Below, piece after piece: positions 5,554 through 10,571 of a stretch of DNA of 10,571 nt (position 1 is its first letter; the number at the start of each line of letters is the position of its first letter). The DNA is from Verrucomicrobiales bacterium (GTDB lineage Bacteria > Verrucomicrobiota > Verrucomicrobiia > Verrucomicrobiales > SKLO01). The DNA is taken from NCBI GenBank assembly GCA_007123195.1, contig SKLO01000151.1, positions 1 through 10,571 of the forward strand, given 5' to 3'. The notes beneath the pieces are model-generated. The model did not search any database and was not told where the DNA came from. It worked only from the letters and a program-made list of their open reading frames with translations. Position numbers and translations under genes: made by a program.

Positions 5554-7740
5554 TCAGTCGGGAATTGCGGTCAGCTCCTCCAGCGGCAGCCGCAGGAACA
5601 GCAGGGAACCGGCGCCCTCGTACAGCACGCCGAGATGATCGTCATCGGCCGGCGCCAGGCACGAGTAGCCAAACCCGTGGCGGTCGTCATACAGGGTGTG
5701 AAACTCCTCCGGCCAGCTTTGCCCCTGGTCGGGCGAGCCCTTGACCGTCATGCGGTGGCGCGCTTGGGTGCTGTCGGGGTTGGAGAACCACAGCCAGTCG
5801 CCATGCCGCGCGTGCGGCCAGCGCAGCAGGCTGGCCATGCACACCGGTTCGCGCAGGGCGCTGCGGTCGCTCGGGTGCAGTTCCCAACTCTCGCCCAGGT
5901 CGTCGCTGACGGCCACGGTGCGCGAGCCGCCGCGGTTGTCCCGGCAGTTGATCATCAGCCGGCCGTCGGCCAGTTGCACCACCTGGGCCTCGGTGGTGTC
6001 GATCTTGACCCCGCTGCCGATGCGCCAGCTGTGGCCGCGGTCGCTGCTGCTGATGATGGTGGAATAGGGCTTGCCGTGGTGGGGCTCGCCGTCGGCGGCC
6101 CGATACTGGGCGGCGAACACCAGGGTGCCGTCCTCAAGCGCGATGCCGGCTCCGGGGCCGTTCAGCAGCAGTCTCCACGACGGGTTCTTGACCTGGCGCG
6201 TGATGTTGACGGGTTCGGACCAGCTGACACCGTCGTCGTCGCTCCACGCCATCAGCAATTGCCCGGTCTCGGTGGGCTCCATGCCTGGTCCCGACCCATG
6301 CCAGCCGCGATCGCCGTGGCTCCATAACGCCGCCATCCAGATCCTTCCGGTTTGACGATCCACGAGCAGGGCCGGGTCGCCGACCCCGTCATGCCGGTGG
6401 CGCGGGTCGTCGCCCATGTTCATGGTTATGGTCATCGGCTGCCAGCTGCGCCCGCCGTCGGTGCTGCGCGACACGCCGACATCGATGTCCGCCGGCAGGT
6501 CGCCCGAGTGCCGGTGGCGCACGTCGTAGGCCGCCACCAGGGTGCCGGCGTTGCTGCGGACCAGGGCAGGAATGCGAAACGTATGGACGTCGTCGTCGCC
6601 GGGCAGGCGCACGGCGTAACCGACCCGCTGGCGCACCTGCCATGGCCCCATGGCATTGGGGGCGCCGCCGGTGTCACCGACCACGGCGTCGCCGCCGGCT
6701 CGTTCGATGGTGATGGCCAGGGTGCCGCCGGCCTGAGCGTCGTCGGCGAGGGTCACAGAGAGCCAGTGCCAATGCTCGCCCGGTCCGAGAGGTTCGTCAC
6801 TTGTCAGGCTCACCCGGCGGTCGGCCGGTTCCTGCGCCGCGATCACATCCGCATCGCCGGTAAGCGCCGGAGGCCGGGCCTCGCCGCGCAGCCATTCCAC
6901 CCGCGTGACCTCGTCCGCGCCCTCGCCAAGCAACACCCTCAGGGTGCCCGGATCGATGCCGCCGTCGGTGCCTCCGACCTCAAACCGGAGTCCGATCACC
7001 GGGTTGCGGACCGCCCGGGCGAACACCGGCAACACCGGCTGCACCAGCTCCACCGCCGCGAGATGGGCCGGCCCCGGATACTGCAAGCGCACGTCATCAA
7101 TCATCAGCCCGCGGTCCGGCGGCGACCGGTGACGGATGCGCAGGGCGGTGGCTCCGGCCGGCAAGCCGAACTGCAGGTGGGTGTGGAAACCGCCGACCGC
7201 AATGTCGTCGCCGCGGCCGATTTCGCGCCATGGGGCGGATGCATCGTCGTCACCTGGTGTCATCGCCTCGATGATCACCGAGAACGGCGCTTGGGCGGTC
7301 CAGCGCTCGGCGTGGAACGAGAATTGCATTCCCTCCATGGCCGGTTCGGGCAGTTCCAAGGTCACCCGGCGCTCGGCGTCACCGCGGTCACTCGCAGGCT
7401 GGCGCAGGCGCAGCGATTGACGGCCATGATACGCATGGCCACGGTGCACAAGGGCGTGGCCCGGCTCCGCGCGCCAGGTTCCGACCGCGGTGATCAGTTC
7501 GGTGAATTCGCCGGGCTCGAAGTCCTCGAACAACTCGCGCGGCGACGGGGTGGGGGCCGGACTTGCCGGCGATTCGGCGGCCTGGCCGGGGTTCGGACGA
7601 GCGGGCACGGCCAGCAGCAGGAATGTAAGCAGCACCGTGCCGGGACCGGACCATGGACGGGTTCGGTCCGGGCACGATGACGGGCGGGATCCCGGTGGCG
7701 GGGTTGAAGGCGACCAGGTTGACAATGGGGATGAGCGCAT
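5554..7740 (-). CDS. Secreted exo-alpha-sialidase (neuraminidase), glycoside hydrolase family 33
   Basis: Releases terminal sialic acid from glycans outside the cytoplasm. Numbering from the ATG at 7740 (728 residues), a hydrophobic signal core TVLLTFLLLAVPA spans about 35-47, with possible cleavage after GQA (52-54). A beta-sandwich, CBM-like region follows (about 67-226, ending MIDDVRLQYP), then a region resembling the BNR-associated neuraminidase N-terminal domain (about 227-364), then the propeller. All GH33 essentials can be placed: FRIP with Arg389; acid/base Asp418 or Asp420 in ADID; Glu584 in TTEAQVVQL; Arg600 in CRDNRGG; Arg661 before HRMTV; nucleophile Tyr692 in GFGYS. Five Asp-boxes (SxDxGxxW) lie near 426, 500, 565, 612 and 669. 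The frame stays open upstream to 7923, but that extension is proline/arginine-rich and would bury the signal peptide. It is the first gene of a probable operon with the epimerase. Confidence 0.95.
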   Translation of the reverse strand: MRSSPLSTWSPSTPPPGSRPSSCPDRTRPWSGPGTVLLTFLLLAVPARPNPGQAAESPASPAPTPSPRELFEDFEPGEFTELITAVGTWRAEPGHALVHRGHAYHGRQSLRLRQPASDRGDAERRVTLELPEPAMEGMQFSFHAERWTAQAPFSVIIEAMTPGDDDASAPWREIGRGDDIAVGGFHTHLQFGLPAGATALRIRHRSPPDRGLMIDDVRLQYPGPAHLAAVELVQPVLPVFARAVRNPVIGLRFEVGGTDGGIDPGTLRVLLGEGADEVTRVEWLRGEARPPALTGDADVIAAQEPADRRVSLTSDEPLGPGEHWHWLSVTLADDAQAGGTLAITIERAGGDAVVGDTGGAPNAMGPWQVRQRVGYAVRLPGDDDVHTFRIPALVRSNAGTLVAAYDVRHRHSGDLPADIDVGVSRSTDGGRSWQPMTITMNMGDDPRHRHDGVGDPALLVDRQTGRIWMAALWSHGDRGWHGSGPGMEPTETGQLLMAWSDDDGVSWSEPVNITRQVKNPSWRLLLNGPGAGIALEDGTLVFAAQYRAADGEPHHGKPYSTIISSSDRGHSWRIGSGVKIDTTEAQVVQLADGRLMINCRDNRGGSRTVAVSDDLGESWELHPSDRSALREPVCMASLLRWPHARHGDWLWFSNPDSTQARHRMTVKGSPDQGQSWPEEFHTLYDDRHGFGYSCLAPADDDHLGVLYEGAGSLLFLRLPLEELTAIPD

Positions 7741-7802
7741 GAGTGGCAGCAGATGGGAACCGATCCAGGTCCGGCAGCTTGGGGCCGTTGGGCTGGATGG
7801 GG

Positions 7803-7823
7803 GCGGTCTGGACCGCGGTCTGG
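7803..7823. promoter_or_regulatory. Possible operator: GCGGTC palindrome and direct repeat upstream of the sialidase
   Basis: GCGGTC-TG-GACCGC (7803-7816) is a perfect inverted repeat with a two-base spacer. GCGGTCTGG also recurs as a direct repeat at 7803-7811 and 7815-7823, a 12-base period. The site lies 63-83 bases before the sialidase start in the divergent gap shared with the ABC-F gene. On the minus strand a TTTATG just upstream of it (7828-7833) could be a weak -10 element, but I see no good -35. A regulator-binding role is inferred from symmetry and position only. Confidence 0.35.
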
Positions 7824-7887
7824 CAGCATAAAGGGAACGGGTGTTGGAGGGAAGCTTCACCGACTGGTGGGTTGAGCCAACCGGATG

Positions 7888-7913
7888 GGCGCCCGGGTCT
7901 TCAGGCGGGCGCC
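7888..7913. repeat. 8-bp GC hairpin in the divergent gap
   Basis: GGCGCCCG (7888-7895) and CGGGCGCC (7906-7913) are exact reverse complements around a ten-base loop. No T-run follows on either strand, so it is not a standard intrinsic terminator. It may lie in the leader of the ABC-F gene or upstream of the sialidase promoter. Confidence 0.55.
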
Positions 7914-7976
7914 GCGGCACCACGGCGGCCCCGGTCGTGTCGCCGCTTGCGTCGGGGCGGGTTTTAAGCGAGAGAA

Positions 7977-7997
7977 CCGACCCGTCCGGCGGGTCGG
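7977..7997 (+). promoter_or_regulatory. 8-bp leader hairpin just upstream of the ABC-F start
   Basis: CCGACCCG (7977-7984), a five-base loop and CGGGTCGG (7990-7997) form a perfect stem ending 30 bases before the ATG at 8028. It is followed by AGTCCCTTTCCGC, a short pyrimidine stretch that is too weak for a confident terminator. Several ABC-F genes in other bacteria are controlled by leader attenuation, so a regulatory role is plausible but unproven. TTTTAA at 7962-7967 could be part of a -10 element. Confidence 0.4.
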
Positions 7998-8027
7998 GCG
8001 AGTCCCTTTCCGCAGGCGGCGGCCATC

Positions 8028-9995
8028 ATGCTAGCACTCGAATCCATCGGCATTCAATTCGGCGGAAGAAAACTGTTCGAGGACCTCAACCTGAGCGTCA
8101 AGGCCGGCGACCGCATCGCCCTGGCCGGTCCCAATGGTGCCGGCAAGTCGACGTTGCTCAAGATCATCGCCGGGCTGCAGTCGCCGGATCTCGGCCGGTT
8201 GCGCAAGGCCCGCACGATCACCATCGGCTACCTGCCGCAGGAGGGCGTCGACATCCGCGGGCGCACTCTGTATGCGGAGGCCGAAACCGCGTTTGCCGAC
8301 GTGTTGGAACTGCAGCGCCAGCTTGATGAGGCCGGCGAGGCGCTGGGCCGGTTGGAGTCCGGCACGCCGGCCTACGACGAGGCACTGGAGGCATTCGGTG
8401 ACCTGCAGATCCGCCTCGAGCACCACGATGTGAGCCGGATGCGCCCCCGGATCGAGACCGTGCTCACCGGACTCGGCTTCAGTCACGGCGATCTGGAACG
8501 CCAGACCTCGGAGTTCTCGGGTGGCTGGCAGATGCGCATCGCCCTGGCCAAGCTGCTGCTGCAGGAGCCGAGCGTGCTGCTGCTGGACGAGCCGACCAAC
8601 CATCTGGACATCGAGACCGTGCAGTGGCTGGAACAATACCTGCGCGCCTATCCAGGTGCCCTGATCCTCATCAGCCACGACCGCGCCTTTCTGGACAACC
8701 TGACCAACCGGACCTACGCGTTCGAGTCAGGCCGGGTCGAGATCTACAGCGGCAACTACAGTTATTACCTGCGCGAGCGCAAGGAACGCCGTGCGCAGTT
8801 GGAGCGCCAACAGGCCAACCAGCAGCGGGAGATCGACAAGACCAAGCAGTTCATCGACCGCTTCCGCGCCAAGGCCACCAAGGCGCGCCAGGTGCAGAGC
8901 CGGATCAAGCAGCTCAACAAGATCGAGCTGATCGAGCTGGACGACGAGGACGCCGAGATCGATTTCCATTTCCCCCAGCCGCCGCCCAGCGGCCAGACCG
9001 TGCTGCGGCTCGAGGGGGTGACCAAGGAATACCAGCCCGGACTGCCGGTGCTGAAGGACCTGGACTACACCGTCGACAAGGGGGACCGCATTGCCATCGT
9101 GGGGGTCAACGGCGCGGGCAAGTCGACCTTTGCCAAGCTGCTGGCGGGGGCGCTGCAACCCACCGCCGGCAACCGTAGCGAGGGACACAAGGTGAGCATC
9201 GCCTATTACTCTCAGGACCATGCCGACTCCATGGACCCCGGCCGCAACGTGCTGGCCACCGCCGAGGAGGGCATCACCGGCGCCGCCGCCGCGCAGATCC
9301 GCACGTTGCTCGGCTGTTTCCTGTTCCGGGGCGACGACGTGTTCAAGCAGGTGGCGGTGTTGTCAGGGGGCGAGCGCGGAAGACTGGCGCTGGCGCGGCT
9401 GTTGCTGACGCCGGCCAACTTCCTGATCCTCGACGAGCCGACCAACCACCTCGACATGCGCTCGCAGGCGGTGCTGCAGCGGGCACTGGCGGAATACACC
9501 GGCACCTACGTCATCGTCTCGCACAACCGCGATTTCCTCGATCCGGTGGTCAACAAGGTGCTGGAGTTCCTGCCCGGACAGCCGCCGCGGCTGTTTCTCG
9601 GCAACGTCAGCGACTACTTGGCGAAGAAGGCGGAGGAAAAGGCCGCGAGCCTGTCGCCGGCGGGTGCGCCCGCCGCTGGCGGCGGGCCCGACAGCTCATC
9701 CGCGCGCTCCTCGAAAGAGCGTCGCCGCCAGGAGGCCGTGGCGAGACAACAGCGCAACCGCGTGCTGCGACCGCTGCAGGAGGAACTGGAGCAGGTCGAA
9801 GGGAAGATCAGCGACCTTGAACAGGAGAAAACCGGGCTTGCCCGGCGGTTCCAGGACCCGTCGGCCCAGGAGGACGCGGAGCTGATGAAGGCCACCGCGC
9901 AGCGTTATCAACAGGCCGAACAGGAACTCGAACGGGCGTTCAGCCGCTGGAGCGAGTTGAGCACCGAAATCGAGCGACTTGAGGCCGCCGGGTAG
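8028..9995 (+). CDS. ABC-F family ATPase (YheS/Uup-like), ribosome-associated
   Basis: Soluble protein with two fused ATP-binding cassettes and no membrane segment. ABC-F proteins bind the ribosomal E site and act in translation or antibiotic protection; they are not transporters. In the 655 residues, the first cassette has Walker A GPNGAGKST (34-42), signature SGGWQMR (164-170), Walker B LLLDEPTNHLD (184-194) and H-loop SHD (216-218). The second has GVNGAGKST (359-367), SGGERGRLAL (446-455), LILDEPTNHLD (466-476) and SHN (498-500). The linker (about 245-325) has the ABC-F arrangement FIDRFRAKATKARQVQSRIK. A low-complexity spacer (about 540-565) leads to a C-terminal coiled coil (about 566-652), as in Uup/YheS. 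The ATG at 8028 puts the cassette at the very N-terminus; an AGGCGG about ten bases upstream is at best a weak ribosome site. It is divergent from the sialidase. Antibiotic resistance cannot be inferred. Confidence 0.96.
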   Translation: MLALESIGIQFGGRKLFEDLNLSVKAGDRIALAGPNGAGKSTLLKIIAGLQSPDLGRLRKARTITIGYLPQEGVDIRGRTLYAEAETAFADVLELQRQLDEAGEALGRLESGTPAYDEALEAFGDLQIRLEHHDVSRMRPRIETVLTGLGFSHGDLERQTSEFSGGWQMRIALAKLLLQEPSVLLLDEPTNHLDIETVQWLEQYLRAYPGALILISHDRAFLDNLTNRTYAFESGRVEIYSGNYSYYLRERKERRAQLERQQANQQREIDKTKQFIDRFRAKATKARQVQSRIKQLNKIELIELDDEDAEIDFHFPQPPPSGQTVLRLEGVTKEYQPGLPVLKDLDYTVDKGDRIAIVGVNGAGKSTFAKLLAGALQPTAGNRSEGHKVSIAYYSQDHADSMDPGRNVLATAEEGITGAAAAQIRTLLGCFLFRGDDVFKQVAVLSGGERGRLALARLLLTPANFLILDEPTNHLDMRSQAVLQRALAEYTGTYVIVSHNRDFLDPVVNKVLEFLPGQPPRLFLGNVSDYLAKKAEEKAASLSPAGAPAAGGGPDSSSARSSKERRRQEAVARQQRNRVLRPLQEELEQVEGKISDLEQEKTGLARRFQDPSAQEDAELMKATAQRYQQAEQELERAFSRWSELSTEIERLEAAG

Positions 9996-10099
9996 GCTGG
10001 TCTGCGTCGTCCTTCCCTTTGCCCGCCATGCCCCAGCCACTGACGAGGCGCCTGCAGGGACAATGCTTCGTCCGCGGGTCAGGGTTCCCGTTTCTGCGT

Positions 10100-10211
10100 G
10101 CTTCTCCTCTGTGGTGAACGAATTCATCCGGAATCCCGCCCGATACGCCCCCGTCGGCAGCCCCGCCATCACTACCGGGCCCAGATTCTTGTTCTCCTTC
10201 GTGTTCAACGA
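10100..10211. repeat. Degenerate direct repeat with an exact 90-base offset
   Basis: The 22 bases at 10100-10121 and 10190-10211 match at 16 positions, sharing TTCTCCT, GTG and AACGA at the same offsets. Read on the minus strand, the copies contain AACACGAAGGAGAACAAGAA and TTCACCACAGAGGAGAAG. These remind me of the 'cacagag/cacgaag' dispersed intergenic repeats of many environmental bacteria, including Verrucomicrobiota. The dispersed nature cannot be shown from one window. Confidence 0.45.
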
Positions 10212-10265
10212 CTTGGATCGATTGATCACCCCAACATCCTGCGACCGCCGCACCGGCTGTCAACT

Positions 10266-10294
10266 GTATGCCTGGCATATTTTAGGCAGGCGTA
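10266..10294. promoter_or_regulatory. AT-rich imperfect inverted repeat, candidate promoter or operator
   Basis: TATGCCTG and CAGGCGTA flank an AT-rich centre containing TATTTTAGG, pairing with one G-T wobble. It lies about 135-160 bases before the start of the terminal gene and is the most AT-rich spot in the gap. TATTTT could act as a -10 box, but the nearest -35-like TGTCAA is only 14 bases away, so the promoter reading is weak. Confidence 0.3.
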
Positions 10295-10336
10295 TTTAGT
10301 GGCGGGGCGATGGGGGTGGCTTGCAGGGGGAGTGAT

Positions 10337-10361
10337 CAGGCGGACGACCCCGGCCCGCCTG
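10337..10361 (+). repeat. 7-bp GC hairpin upstream of the terminal gene
   Basis: CAGGCGG (10337-10343) and CCGCCTG (10355-10361) are exact reverse complements around an 11-base loop. The flanks TGAT and ATCA could extend the pairing with a small bulge. No T-run follows. It lies 66 bases before the ATG, so it could be in the 5' leader of the terminal gene. Confidence 0.45.
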
Positions 10362-10427
10362 CCAATCAGGGAAGGGAGACCAAAATCCGGCTCGACATCG
10401 TCGGATCGGTCGCTTTATTGCCAAGAC

Positions 10428-10571
10428 ATGACCCCATTGATAAAAACCACTTCGATGTCTTCCGCCCCGGTTTCCAGGTTCAAACTGGCAGGCGCACTGT
10501 CGGCCGCTGCCATGCTGGCCGTGTCCGGACCCGCCACGGTTCGCGCCGACGAGGCGCCCGAGGGCTTCACC
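10428..10571 (+). CDS. Start of a secreted protein, cut by the right edge
   Basis: The frame opens at ATG 10428 and stays open for 48 codons to the edge. The N-terminus is a classical signal peptide: a basic region with Lys and Arg (about 1-19), a hydrophobic core LAGALSAAAMLAV (20-32), and a cleavage site after VRA (38-40), giving a mature start DEAPEGFT. A second ATG at 10455 would give a shorter signal of more usual length and is an equally good start. A mature end of the 'EGFT' type is common just before LFNGKDL in DUF1080 (3-keto-disaccharide hydrolase) proteins of PVC bacteria, but the window stops before any domain, so this is only a guess. No ribosome-binding site is visible. Confidence 0.65.
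   Translation, partial: MTPLIKTTSMSSAPVSRFKLAGALSAAAMLAVSGPATVRADEAPEGFT

Larger units (their letters stand above)
9996..10427. other. 432-base non-coding gap between the ABC-F gene and the terminal gene
   Basis: No convincing coding frame on either strand. Frames of roughly 100-185 codons cross it, but they overlap the ABC-F 3' end or lack any protein-like composition. It holds an imperfect direct repeat (10100-10121 and 10190-10211), an AT-rich inverted repeat (10266-10294) and a GC hairpin (10337-10361). No U-tailed terminator follows the ABC-F stop. The composition is mixed, and AT-richer near 10260-10300 than the flanking genes, which is where a promoter for the terminal gene could lie. 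Confidence 0.6.

Noticed and set aside
5542..6327. 261-codon plus-strand frame opposite the sialidase C-terminus
   Set aside because: Valine/alanine-rich composition typical of antisense GC-rich sequence, and fully within a confident gene on the other strand.
6352..7680. 442-codon open frame on the plus strand opposite the sialidase
   Set aside because: The minus strand there holds a complete GH33 enzyme with all catalytic residues. The plus-strand product shows no motif.
7741..7923. Upstream extension of the sialidase reading frame to a start at 7923
   Set aside because: The extra 61 residues are Pro/Arg/Ser-rich without a fold, would push the signal peptide deep into the protein, and overlap the hairpin and repeat elements of the divergent gap.
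10300..10332. G-quadruplex-like run of guanines
   Set aside because: Only three runs of four or more G occur within a suitable distance, and one spacer is long. The pattern is not beyond chance in GC-rich DNA.
10362..10427. Fragment resembling a cobalamin riboswitch (AATCAGGGAA followed by AAAATCCGG, and GGAGACC)
   Set aside because: The order and spacing of conserved parts are wrong. The CCACTG-type core and a proper B12 box are missing, and the gene start comes too soon to fit the rest of the aptamer.

Overview
The window is GC-rich, densely coded bacterial chromosome. It carries seven confident protein genes plus the first 48 codons of an eighth. The best guess at origin is the Verrucomicrobiota or a related PVC lineage. 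That guess rests on family-level resemblances recalled from memory: a ROK kinase with a GNYGNxGALE-type segment in place of the zinc-binding cysteines, a sialidase of the BNR-associated N-terminal type, and a secreted protein whose mature end reads DEAPEGFT. It is not proof. No start codon in the window has a convincing Shine-Dalgarno sequence. I saw no mobile element, CRISPR array, rRNA or tRNA.

Layout, left to right. (1) Positions 1-2548, minus strand: a membrane-anchored protein of unknown function, then type III pantothenate kinase (coaX, first step of coenzyme A synthesis), then a ROK-family sugar kinase that runs off the left edge. The first two are close enough to share a transcript; the ROK kinase follows after about 80 bases. 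(2) 2549-2837: a divergent intergenic region with an 11-base inverted repeat enclosing a small hairpin. (3) 2838-4313, plus strand: trigger factor (tig), not followed by clpP/clpX. (4) 4361-7740, minus strand, convergent with tig: a secreted GH33 exo-sialidase followed 23 bases later by an AGE/RnBP-type epimerase, a likely two-gene unit for releasing sialic acid and converting its amino-sugar product. (5) 7741-8027: a divergent control region with a GCGGTC repeat/palindrome and two GC hairpins. (6) 8028-9995, plus strand: an ABC-F ATPase of the YheS/Uup type. (7) 9996-10427: a 432-base gap with a degenerate direct repeat of exact 90-base period, an AT-rich inverted repeat and a GC hairpin. (8) 10428 to the right edge: the start of a secreted protein.

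The genes form a housekeeping core (CoA synthesis, nascent-chain folding, ribosome-associated ATPase) interrupted by a small glycan-scavenging module. The sialidase would act outside the cytoplasm. The epimerase would convert ManNAc to GlcNAc inside, and the ROK kinase over 3 kb away could in principle phosphorylate the product. Neither a sialic acid aldolase nor a transporter is in view, so the pathway here is incomplete. I found no clear sign of a wholly new system. The most useful leads are the zinc-site-less ROK kinase, the sialidase-epimerase pair and its putative operator, the structured leaders of tig and the ABC-F gene, and the repeat-bearing gap near the right end.
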